DNA of 30,465 bases from contig JBEKXE010000043.1 of NCBI GenBank assembly GCA_049512335.1, positions 1 through 30,465 of the forward strand, read 5' to 3'. Positions 22,915 through 30,098 of this stretch are shown here, piece after piece. The translations under genes were made by a program, and so were the position numbers. Numbering within the stretch: the stretch's first letter is position 1; each line of letters begins with the position of its first letter. Below the pieces are notes generated by a model. The model searched no databases and had not been told where the DNA came from. It worked only from the letters and a program-made list of their open reading frames with translations. Source of the stretch: Lustribacter sp049512335. Its GTDB lineage: Bacteria; Vulcanimicrobiota; Vulcanimicrobiia; Vulcanimicrobiales; Vulcanimicrobiaceae.

Positions 22915-23022
22915 GTGAATTATACCGTTCCCGTCATTCTGTGCATCCTGTGCATCGCCATCATCGTCACGATCTTCCTGGGCGGATTCAGCGAGGAAAA
23001 ACGCGTCGGCGGCCGCCGCTAG
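22915..23022 (+). CDS. 35-residue single-TM peptide, last gene of the sdh operon
   Basis: A tiny gene below usual length cutoffs. GTG at 22915 has a strong AAGGAGA ribosome site 5 bases upstream that overlaps the sdhE stop codon, so translation is probably coupled. The product is almost entirely one hydrophobic helix (about residues 4-24, including VILCILCIAIIV with two cysteines) followed by a charged tail SEEKRVGGRR, which would stay in the cytoplasm. The operon position suggests a membrane anchor or assembly partner for SdhABE, which otherwise lacks membrane-spanning parts. I know of no described family for it, and its function is inferred. Confidence 0.65.
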   Translation: MNYTVPVILCILCIAIIVTIFLGGFSEEKRVGGRR

Positions 23023-23042
23023 AATCCGCTAGCACGCGCTAA
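23018..23042. repeat. Three GCTAR units at 10-bp spacing
   Basis: GCTAG (23018), GCTAG (23028) and GCTAA (23038) recur with an exact 10-bp period across the stop codon of the 35-residue peptide gene. The central unit is GCTAGCA, the same 7-mer as one arm of the candidate operator at the promoter of the FmdB-like gene. It could be a helically phased binding site, or chance. Confidence 0.3.
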
Positions 23043-23111
23043 CCGCGGGGAGCCGGCCGCGGGCGGGCTGAAATCAGCCGCTCGCTCCTTTGGTCCCGAC
23101 AGGACGAGATC

Positions 23112-23814
23112 TTGACGTCGCCCGACGAGCTCACCGCTCCGACCGTCCCCGACTTCCAGGCCGACGCCGAAGCCGTCGCGGCGTACATTGACGCGCGCGT
23201 CAACTATTTCAGCAATGAAGCCAGCGCGGAGGAGGAGCGGACCCGGCCTCGTTCGCGCGGCGGCGCGCGGCAATCCGAGCCGAGATCGACACGGCTGCAC
23301 AGCTGCTCGAGGCACGCAAGTCGATGGCCGAGGAAGCGCTGTGGTGGAGTTGCGCGACCGCGAGTTTGCACAGGAGCGGATTTCACAGCTCGAGGCACCG
23401 TGCGACGGCGTGACGATCGTTCGCTGCACCCGCTACGGAGACTTCACGTATTTCATCTGGCGTGATCTTGAAAACAAGCTATACGCGCTTGCGTACGAGC
23501 CACGGTTGGAAGCGCTGATCGACTACGTCCTGGACGTCTACTGGCTCGTCGACTCTTTCCGCGTTCGAGCGACGGCCGGTTCCACCGGCTGGCCGATGAC
23601 CGTCGCCGAGCACTACGCCGCGAACTTCAAGGACCCGGCAGACGCGCGCTACGCGCACCAAACGGAGCGCGCCGCGCTGGACGTTGCGCGAACGGACATT
23701 CCGCCGATGAGCTATCACCGGAATTTGGAGCGCCAGGGCGACGAAGGCGACCTGATCCAGATCTTGGCCGCGTTTGCGGAGACCCTCCCACAGGGCACTG
23801 CGGACGACTCGTAG
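23112..23814 (+). pseudogene. Hypothetical gene disrupted by two apparent frameshifts
   Basis: Protein-like sequence runs through three frames. From TTG 23112 (AGGACGAG upstream), one frame reads MTSPDELTAPTVPDFQADAE and continues to SAEEE near 23238. The next frame then reads an Ala/Arg helix including RAEIDTAAQLLEARKSMAEE (about 23279-23341). The third reads VVELRDREFAQERISQLEAP and on to a normal-looking C-terminus at 23814. Each switch equals loss of one base; restoring two bases gives an intact protein of about 234 residues. The third segment, with IVRCTRYGDFTYFIW and EALIDYVLDVYWLVDSFRV, is mixed alpha/beta and cytosolic-looking. I do not recognise the family. Assembly error and true decay cannot be told apart here. 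Confidence 0.55.
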
Positions 23815-23869
23815 CCGGGATGTTCCCGCACGAAACGGCGGACCGCGGCTCGACGTAGAAGCGCGCCCC

Positions 23870-24814
23870 ATGGGCGACATCGAGTTCCTCGGGAATCGCA
23901 CGGCGACCATCGCGGGCGTCAACATCGGCGGAACCAACACGACGGTCGTCGGCGGGCTCGAGGACGGGACGATCGTCGCGCGCTGGAGCGGTTCGACGCC
24001 GGTCGACGACGGCGAGCTGCTGATCGATCAGGTCGTCGCGGCCGTGCGCGAGGTCGCGCCGACTGCGCGGCGCATCGGCATCGCCGTCGGGGGGCCGCTC
24101 AACGTGCGGCGCGGACAAGTTACGGAGGCCGTCCATCTGCCCGGTTTGCGCGGCGTGCGCCTGCGCGACCGCATCGCCGACGCCACCGGCAAGGCGGTCG
24201 GGCTACATCACGACGCCGCGGCCTGTGCGCTGGCCGAGTGGCGCTGGGGCCCGAACGCCGGCGTCGACGGCCTTGCCTACCTGACGTGCGGCACCGGCTT
24301 CGGCTGCGGTCTGGTCTTGGGCGGCCGCGTCCGCTACGCCCTGGACGGGCGCTCGCCCGAGATCGGCCACGTGCGCTATCGCGAAGAGGGCCCCGCGATC
24401 TTCGGCAAGCCCGGCTGCTACGAAGGGTACGGGTCGGCCAACGCGCTCGGCCTCCTGCTCAGCTACCGGCGGCCGAAAGACTTCCCGATCGCTACCCCCA
24501 TGCAAGTCATCGACGAGGTACGGCACAACAATCCGGACGCCAAGTGGGCCCTGACGGCGAACGAGCGCGCCGTGGGCTCGGCGTGCGCGATGCTGGCCGA
24601 CCTGCTGGCGCTCGACTGCATCGTCCTGGGGACGCTCGCCGCATACCTCGGCGATCCATGGGTCGCGCGCGTGCGGGACTACTTCCGCGACGAGACGCTG
24701 GCCGTCAATGCGGACGCCTGCGTCGTGCGTGCGGCGATGGACGACGTCCAGGACCGCGCGGCGCTGGCGGCCGCGCTCGACGCGGACGAACAGAAGGGTT
24801 GGCGCAAGCGCTAG
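23870..24814 (+). CDS. ROK-family sugar kinase/transcription-factor-like protein, variant zinc motif
   Basis: A 314-residue protein with the ASKHA fold of the ROK family (glucokinase, N-acetylmannosamine kinase and related proteins). Phosphate-1 loop GVNIGGTNTT (about 16-25), GIAVGGPLN, catalytic-type Asp115 in HHDAAACALAE and the ATP loop TCGTGFGCGL (139-148) are present. The ROK zinc region keeps EIGHVRY (164-170) and GKPGCYEGYGSA, but the CxCG cysteines before GCxE are missing (AIFGKPGCYE), leaving only Cys183. There is no N-terminal winged helix, so an enzyme is more likely than a repressor. The start is the ATG just before DIEFLGNR; no strong ribosome site is seen. A propeller gene follows after 63 bases. 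The substrate is unknown. Confidence 0.8.
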   Translation: MGDIEFLGNRTATIAGVNIGGTNTTVVGGLEDGTIVARWSGSTPVDDGELLIDQVVAAVREVAPTARRIGIAVGGPLNVRRGQVTEAVHLPGLRGVRLRDRIADATGKAVGLHHDAAACALAEWRWGPNAGVDGLAYLTCGTGFGCGLVLGGRVRYALDGRSPEIGHVRYREEGPAIFGKPGCYEGYGSANALGLLLSYRRPKDFPIATPMQVIDEVRHNNPDAKWALTANERAVGSACAMLADLLALDCIVLGTLAAYLGDPWVARVRDYFRDETLAVNADACVVRAAMDDVQDRAALAAALDADEQKGWRKR

Positions 24815-24877
24815 GTGGGCTCTCGGGCACGCCAGAAAGAGAGCACCGTCGTACCACGTGCGATGAGGAGAACAGAC

Positions 24878-25891
24878 ATGGCTCGCAAGACTGATCTCTA
24901 CATATCGACGCAAACGGGGCTCTTCCGCGGCATGATCAACGCGTCGGTCGAAGACGTCGAACCGCTCGGGCTTGCCGACGGCGTCGGCACGCTGACGACG
25001 GTCGTCATCGACCACAAGAACTCCGATCGTCTCTACGTCGGCACGCGCCGGGCCGGCGTCTTCGTTTCCGAAGATCGCGGTAAGACCTGGCACGCCAAGA
25101 ACCACGGCCTGATCTACAAAGAGTGCTGGTCGATGGTGCAGCATCCGCTCACCGGTACGATCTATCTCGGCACCGGGCCGGCAGCGGTCTTCAAGAGCGT
25201 GGATTACGGCGAAAGCTGGGCGTTCTGCGAGCAGATGCACAGCATGCCCGAAACGATCGATTGGACGTTCCCGAACCCGCCGCACATCGCGCACGTCAAA
25301 GGTCTGGCGATCAACCCGCAGGACCCCGATCAAATCTTCGGCGCGATCGAGGAGGGCTGGCTCGTGCGTTCGCTCGACGGCGGCGCGACCTGGGCGACGC
25401 TGAAGTCCGGCACCGATTTCGATTCGCACACGGTCAACGTGATGCCGAACGATCCGCGCGTGCTGGTGTCGACCAGCGGTGACGGGATCTACCGCAGCGA
25501 GGACGGCGGCGACCATTTCGCGCCGGCAAACGACGGGCTCACGCGCCGCTACTGCGCGCAGCTCGTCGTGCACAAAGACCAGCCGGACGTGCTGTTCACG
25601 GCCGCGGCCGAGATCCCGCCGCGCGGCTGGGCGAAGCGCCCGGAAGGCGCCAACTCGAAGTTCTTCCGCAGCGACGATCAGGGCCGTTCGTGGAGCGAGC
25701 TGGGCGGCGGCTTGCCCGAGCACATCAAAGGCGCGCCGCGCGCCACCACCGGACGGCCGGAACGAGCCGGATCGTTCTTGGTCGGCATGAACGACGGCTC
25801 GGTCTGGCTGAGCGATGATTTCGGCGATTCGTTCAAGCAAGTCGTCGGCGGTCTCCCGCACGTCTACGGGCTGACCATTTCGCCGAACTGA
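24878..25891 (+). CDS. Six-Asp-box (BNR/sialidase-like) beta-propeller protein
   Basis: A 337-residue protein made of six Asp-box repeats spaced 42-58 residues apart: SEDRGKTW (64), SVDYGESW (107), SLDGGATW (165), SEDGGDHF (207), SDDQGRSW (265) and SDDFGDSF (312). This predicts a six-bladed propeller like sialidases, VPS10-type or YCF48-type domains. There is no signal peptide or membrane segment, so it should be cytosolic, whereas most such proteins are exported. The ATG at 24878 has GAGGAG 7 bases upstream. It follows the ROK gene on the same strand and converges on the hyu-aldolase operon. A sialidase activity should not be assumed; a lactonase-like, sugar-binding or scaffold role is equally possible. 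Confidence 0.8.
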   Translation: MARKTDLYISTQTGLFRGMINASVEDVEPLGLADGVGTLTTVVIDHKNSDRLYVGTRRAGVFVSEDRGKTWHAKNHGLIYKECWSMVQHPLTGTIYLGTGPAAVFKSVDYGESWAFCEQMHSMPETIDWTFPNPPHIAHVKGLAINPQDPDQIFGAIEEGWLVRSLDGGATWATLKSGTDFDSHTVNVMPNDPRVLVSTSGDGIYRSEDGGDHFAPANDGLTRRYCAQLVVHKDQPDVLFTAAAEIPPRGWAKRPEGANSKFFRSDDQGRSWSELGGGLPEHIKGAPRATTGRPERAGSFLVGMNDGSVWLSDDFGDSFKQVVGGLPHVYGLTISPN

Positions 25892-25897
25892 TCGCGC

Positions 25898-26050
25898 TCA
25901 GCCGTTCGGCGGCTGCCGCAATCCCACCGTCGCACCGTTGGCATCTTTGATGCTCGCGACCAGCATGCCGTAGCCGACGTCGGTTACGTCTTGCACGACC
26001 GTGCCGCCGGCTGCTACGAGCGCTTTGAGATTGGCGGCGATGTGTCGCTC
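25898..26050 (-). pseudogene. 3' remnant of a VOC (glyoxalase-like) family gene
   Basis: Part of the 362-base gap without an intact gene. The minus-strand frame ending at 25898 reads about 45 residues typical of the last module of VOC proteins: LKALVAAGGTVVQ, TDVGYGMLVASIKDANG and ATVGLRQ. No sensible VOC N-terminus precedes it in any frame; upstream the open frame only reads the antisense of the sigma remnant. I read it as a truncated, non-functional tail. Confidence 0.55.
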
Positions 26051-26053
26051 ACG

Positions 26054-26252
26054 GTCCGGTAGGCGAGCTGGCTCACGACCGTCGTGGCGCGCGTCTGCCT
26101 CGATGCGCTGCCGCCGGCGGAGCGCGTCGCGGTCGGGAAACTTCCCGGCATTGGTGGCGCTGTTGGATCCGAACGCAACGCTGCGTGCCGACGCGACGGT
26201 AATGGCGATCGGCTTTCGAAAACTGGTCAAGGCGCGCATCGCCGCGGGCGGG
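26054..26252 (+). pseudogene. Decayed SigJ/ECF41-type sigma factor fragments
   Basis: Two + strand pieces in different frames match ECF41/SigJ sigma factors as I remember them. One (about 26063-26131) reads ASWLTTVVARVCLDALPPAE, joining the sigma-2 end directly to the sigma-4 PPAERVA block, so the part between is deleted. The other (about 26133-26213) reads SGNFPALVALLDPNATLRAD, the typical start of the C-terminal SnoaL-like domain. An in-frame TAG lies just before the first piece (26060). The remnant indicates gene loss at this boundary. Confidence 0.5.
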
Positions 26253-26253
26253 G

Positions 26254-27201
26254 TTAGTGCAGGAAGTCCGGCGAGAACAGATCCGTCGCCTCGAATCGCG
26301 CCGGGATGGCACCGTACTGCGCTCCGGCGTCGATCACCGGTTGGATCGTGGTCAGATCGACCTTCTCCAAGAACGTTGCGCGTGCCATCTTACGCACGAC
26401 CGAGACGTCGAGGTTCATCCCCTTCGCAACCAGCTCGGCCGTTTGGTCTTGATGACGATTTGCCCAGGCCGCGGACTGCAGCTTGATCTGCGCAAAGCGA
26501 TGGGCGACGTCGCGGTTCGCAGCGATCCACGTCTGGGTGGCGACGAATCCGTCGATCATCCACCGCGGACCGATACCGTCGAACGCGTTACTGAAGAAAC
26601 GAGTGTCGCTCTTGGACTGTGAATAGAACGGCTCGGGCAAGATTCCGGCGTCGATTCGCTTCGAGGTGAGGGCCGCCGTCATCGCCGTGTTCGGAAGCTC
26701 GAGAAAGTGGACTTGTTTGGAGTCGCCGCCGTTCTTGTCGATCCACGCCTGGGTCGCGATATGTGCGATGCCGGCGAGCACGTTGACGCCGACCGTCGTC
26801 CCCGAAAGGTCGCGAGCCGTCCGCAACTTCGAATCGGGCGCGACGACCATGACCGTCGTCGGGTCCTTCGAGGTATAGACCGCCCCGGTCGAAATCATGC
26901 GCAACGGCGCACCGTGCGCGAACGCGACGGCAATCGAGAGCGTGTTCGAATCGGCGATGTCGAGCGAGCCGCCGAGCATGGCGGCGAAGGTTGCGTTGCC
27001 GTTGCTGAAATTTTGCGGTTGGATGTCCAGGCCACCGCGCGAAAAGAACCCCTCGTGGATGCCGGAAAAGAGCTCCGATGCCGAGTCGGTCTGCGCCGAT
27101 CCGACGGTCAACGTCGTCAGCGCGGCTCGGGCCCGGCCGGGCGTCACGAACGGAACGAAGGTCGCTGCGGCGGCGCCTTGGATCAATCGGCTTCGGTTCA
27201 T
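26254..27201 (-). CDS. NMT1/THI5-type ABC transporter substrate-binding protein
   Basis: A 315-residue exported binding protein. An N-terminal signal (about 1-26, cleavage near ARA-AL) precedes the family features EGFFSRGGLDIQPQNFSNGN, GGSLDIADSNTL, LSGTTVGVN and AWIDKNGGDSKQ. It is a clear paralogue of the binding protein at 1892-2821. Its ATG overlaps the aldolase stop as ATGA, so it is the last gene of the hyuB-hyuA-aldolase operon, and its ligand is probably the compound that operon breaks down. No permease or ATPase genes are present in the window. Homologues bind thiamine precursors, sulfonates, nitriles or aromatic acids, and the ligand cannot be chosen from sequence. Confidence 0.85.
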   Translation of the reverse strand: MNRSRLIQGAAAATFVPFVTPGRARAALTTLTVGSAQTDSASELFSGIHEGFFSRGGLDIQPQNFSNGNATFAAMLGGSLDIADSNTLSIAVAFAHGAPLRMISTGAVYTSKDPTTVMVVAPDSKLRTARDLSGTTVGVNVLAGIAHIATQAWIDKNGGDSKQVHFLELPNTAMTAALTSKRIDAGILPEPFYSQSKSDTRFFSNAFDGIGPRWMIDGFVATQTWIAANRDVAHRFAQIKLQSAAWANRHQDQTAELVAKGMNLDVSVVRKMARATFLEKVDLTTIQPVIDAGAQYGAIPARFEATDLFSPDFLH

Positions 27202-28010
27202 ACCACTCCCGTGAAGCTTTCGGCGAGAAGCTGCGCTTCGGCGCGCACGGATTTGAGCAACAATGACTCGTCCGTGCTCGACGTGATGAACGTCGCGCCG
27301 AGCTCACGCAGGCCACGGATGAGGTCCGGTTGCTGTTTGATGCCGGCGACTCCCAGCCAGCGGCCGTGGCGCGAACACGCGCTCCATACGGCTTCGAACG
27401 CGGCGCGAATTCGCGGATCGCTGCTATTTCCGTGCACCCCGAGGTCATCGCTGATGTCGCCGGCGCCGACCAGAACGAGATCGACGCCGTCGACCGCGCA
27501 GATCGCGTCGGCGTTGCCGACCGCAGCCATCGATTCGACCATCACGATCACGAGCGTGCGCGCGTCGAGAATCGCCGAGCCCTCGTCGGGCGACAGCGCG
27601 GCGTACCCAAGCGGCGGGCTCGCGCCGGCCAGGGCGCGCGTGCCGCGTGGCCGAAACCGCGCCGCGCGCACGATCGCCCGCGCTTCATCGGCCGTTTCGA
27701 CGTACGGCACGATGACGCCGGAGGCACCGGCGATCAGGCAACGCGCGATCGTCACCGGATCGTGCGATGGCACGCGGACGAGCGGTGCGAGGCCCATGTT
27801 CCAAGCCGCGAGCGAGAGCGAGCCGATATCATCCAGCGAGATCGAGCTCTGTTCCATGTCGAAATACACGGAGTCGAAGCCGGCCGCTTTCGCCATCTGC
27901 AAGATATGCACCGAACGGCTGAGCCGAATCGGCAGACACGTCGCGGCCTGATTGGCGCTGAGCTTCCGAATCAGCGGGTTGTCGCTGTGCACCGCCTTCA
28001 GCGCAGCCAT
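27198..28010 (-). CDS. HpcH/HpaI-family aldolase-like protein with altered active site
   Basis: A 270-residue TIM-barrel protein of the HpcH/HpaI class II aldolase and citrate-lyase-like family, which cleaves 2-oxo acids with a divalent metal. Visible motifs: FDMEQSSIS (50-58), PLVRVPSHDP with Arg79, VPYVETADEARAIVRAARF, IVMVES with metal ligand Glu159, and LVGAGDISDDLG with metal ligand Asp185. Compared with E. coli HpaI, the catalytic His (EH in DGEH) is Gln54 and the Gln of VQIET is Met157, so the chemistry may differ. It starts directly against the hyuA stop (no spacer), and its stop overlaps the binding-protein start. Cleavage of an intermediate made by HyuAB is the simplest idea, but it is inferred. 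Confidence 0.8.
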   Translation of the reverse strand: MAALKAVHSDNPLIRKLSANQAATCLPIRLSRSVHILQMAKAAGFDSVYFDMEQSSISLDDIGSLSLAAWNMGLAPLVRVPSHDPVTIARCLIAGASGVIVPYVETADEARAIVRAARFRPRGTRALAGASPPLGYAALSPDEGSAILDARTLVIVMVESMAAVGNADAICAVDGVDLVLVGAGDISDDLGVHGNSSDPRIRAAFEAVWSACSRHGRWLGVAGIKQQPDLIRGLRELGATFITSSTDESLLLKSVRAEAQLLAESFTGVV

Positions 28011-30098
28011 CTAAACCGCCGGTGCGCCGGCGCGCAGAACGGCTTCCCGCGAGAGGGCACTCAAGCTCGCGACCGTGATGACGATGTTGGAGTCACCGTC
28101 CACGCTGAACCTGTCGCCCGGATGGACGAGCGTCGTCGACGCCGCCTCTTCGACGATCGCGGGGCCCTCGAGCGCAATGCCCGGAACGAGTGCTTCGCGC
28201 CGGTAGATCTTCGTTTCGATGAAGCCGTGGTCTTCGAAGTAGACGGCGCGCGGAGCGCATTCACCCGGTGCGCTGCCGGCGAAGCGAATCGTCGGCTTCG
28301 GAAGGTGACCGTACACCTCCACGTGCATCGCCACGACCTCGGACGGCGTCCGCTCGAATGCGTGCCCGTAGCGGAGTTCGTGCAGTGCCGCGAAGCGCGC
28401 ATGAAGATCTCCCGGGACGTCGGTTACCGCGGGCTCGCTGAACGGCAACCGGATCGTGAACTCCTGACCCGAATAGCGCATCTCGACCGCACGTTTGCAA
28501 GCGATCTCGGCAGCGGCAAAACCGGCTTGCTGCATGCGCTCGCGTCCGTCTTCTTCCATCCCTTTGAAGAACGGTTCGAACGAATCCCCGCCAGCCTCCG
28601 GCAACTTCACGATCCGGCTCAGCTTGAACGACTCTTTGGCATCCGAGAGCAGCATCCCGAGGGCGGAAAACACTCCGGGGTGGGGTGGCACGATCACCGT
28701 CTTGATGCCAAGTTCGCGGGCGATTGCAACGGCGTGTCCCGGGCCGCCTCCGCCGTAGGCGAACAGAACGAAATCGCGCGGATCCTGGCCCTTCTCCACC
28801 GTCATCTGCCGAACGGCTTGGGCCATATAGGTATCCGCGATCTTGATGATGCCGAAGGCCGCTCGCGAGACGTCGAGCGCGAGCGGGCTTGCGACGTTCT
28901 CGCGGATGGCCGCTTCCGCGCGATCGACCGAAAGGCCGATGTCGCCACCCAGAAAGTACGCCGGGTTGATGCGCCCGAGGAAGACGTTGGCGTCGGTGAC
29001 GGTAGCGTTGGTGCCACCGTTCCCGTAGGCGGCCGGACCGGGAACGGCGCCCGCGCTCTCCGGGCCGACCTTCAACGCTCCGACATCGTCGACGTGCGCG
29101 ATGCTGCCCCCACCGGCGCCGATCTCGACGACGTCCACCACCGGCAGCTGCAACGGATATCCGAGCTCTTCGCCCCCGATCCAGTAGCCCTCGGCGATGT
29201 CGAGCTGGCCGTCGCGCACGATGCTGACCTTGGCGGTCGTGCCGCCCATGTCGAAGGCGACGACGTTGCGATAACCAGCTTTTTCAGCAACGTGCGCCGC
29301 GGCGACGGTGCCGCCCACCGGGCCGGACTCCATCATGCGCACCGGTTGCCGCCGGGCGGAGTCGATCGACATCGTGCCGCCGCTGGATTGCATGATCATC
29401 GCGTTGCCGCGGAAGCCGCCGGCGGCAAGCAGCTTTCCGAGCCCGCTGAGATATCCGGCCACGCGCGGACCGACATACGCATTGAGCACGGCGGTCGAGG
29501 TGCGCTCGAATTCCCGGTATTCGCGCACGATGTCCGACGAGATCGTGACGAACACCGGACGAGTCGCATGGTCGACGATGAGGTCGCGGATCGCGCGCTC
29601 GTGTTCGGGATTCGCGTACGCGTGCAGAAAGCAAACGGCGATGGCCTCGACGCCGGCGTCTTCGAGGGCGCGGAGAACCCCGACGGCTTGGCCGGCGTCG
29701 ACGCCGCGCAGCACGCTCCCGTCGGCCAGCATACGTTCGGCGATTTCGAGCCGCCGTTTGCGCGGCACGAGGGGTTCGGCAGTGGTGAACATCAGGTCGA
29801 ACGCGTTTATGATGTTCCCGCGCGCGATCTCGAGCGTATCGCGAAAGCCCTCGGTCGACAGCAGCCCGGTGAGCGCCCCTTTACGTTCGATGACCGTGTT
29901 GATGGCCACCGTGCTACCGTGCACGAAATGATCGATGGCGCCGAGATCGACGTGCGCTTTCGCGACGGCATCGGCGACGCCGCTCGTGACGTCGAGCGTC
30001 GTGCTGGCTTTGGAAAACGTAAGCACGTTGGTAGCCGGATCGAACGAAGCGAGGTCGGTGAACGTTCCGCCGACATCGGTGGCGAGGCGTAGGCTCAT
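28011..30098 (-). CDS. hyuA: Hydantoinase/oxoprolinase family subunit A
   Basis: A 695-residue ASKHA-fold subunit of the HyuA/OplA/acetone-carboxylase-beta family. These enzymes use ATP to open or carboxylate small substrates such as hydantoins, N-methylhydantoin, 5-oxoproline or acetone. Landmarks: ATDVGGTFTDL (6-16), VHGSTVAINTVIERKGA (59-75), MQSSGGTMS (236-244), ESGPVGGTV (257-265) and FDMGGTTAKVS (282-292), with the C-terminal domain normal in length. The ATG overlaps the hyuB stop as ATGA, the expected pairing of A and B subunits. The substrate cannot be assigned because the family is notoriously mixed. Confidence 0.93.
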   Translation of the reverse strand: MSLRLATDVGGTFTDLASFDPATNVLTFSKASTTLDVTSGVADAVAKAHVDLGAIDHFVHGSTVAINTVIERKGALTGLLSTEGFRDTLEIARGNIINAFDLMFTTAEPLVPRKRRLEIAERMLADGSVLRGVDAGQAVGVLRALEDAGVEAIAVCFLHAYANPEHERAIRDLIVDHATRPVFVTISSDIVREYREFERTSTAVLNAYVGPRVAGYLSGLGKLLAAGGFRGNAMIMQSSGGTMSIDSARRQPVRMMESGPVGGTVAAAHVAEKAGYRNVVAFDMGGTTAKVSIVRDGQLDIAEGYWIGGEELGYPLQLPVVDVVEIGAGGGSIAHVDDVGALKVGPESAGAVPGPAAYGNGGTNATVTDANVFLGRINPAYFLGGDIGLSVDRAEAAIRENVASPLALDVSRAAFGIIKIADTYMAQAVRQMTVEKGQDPRDFVLFAYGGGGPGHAVAIARELGIKTVIVPPHPGVFSALGMLLSDAKESFKLSRIVKLPEAGGDSFEPFFKGMEEDGRERMQQAGFAAAEIACKRAVEMRYSGQEFTIRLPFSEPAVTDVPGDLHARFAALHELRYGHAFERTPSEVVAMHVEVYGHLPKPTIRFAGSAPGECAPRAVYFEDHGFIETKIYRREALVPGIALEGPAIVEEAASTTLVHPGDRFSVDGDSNIVITVASLSALSREAVLRAGAPAV

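Noticed and set aside
25899..25915. A 6-bp hairpin (CAGCCG/CGGCTG) after the propeller gene as a terminator
   Set aside because: The stem is short, without a U-tract, and overlaps the VOC remnant's coding end, so it is likely to be chance.
25898..26239. An intact 113-residue minus-strand gene
   Set aside because: Only its last third resembles a VOC domain. The first part is antisense to sigma-factor-like fragments on the + strand, so it is treated as a remnant.
27330..30092. A 920-codon open frame on the + strand opposite hyuA and the aldolase gene
   Set aside because: The minus strand carries clear conserved motifs throughout. The + translation is low-complexity, Arg/Asp/His-rich, and matches no family I know.
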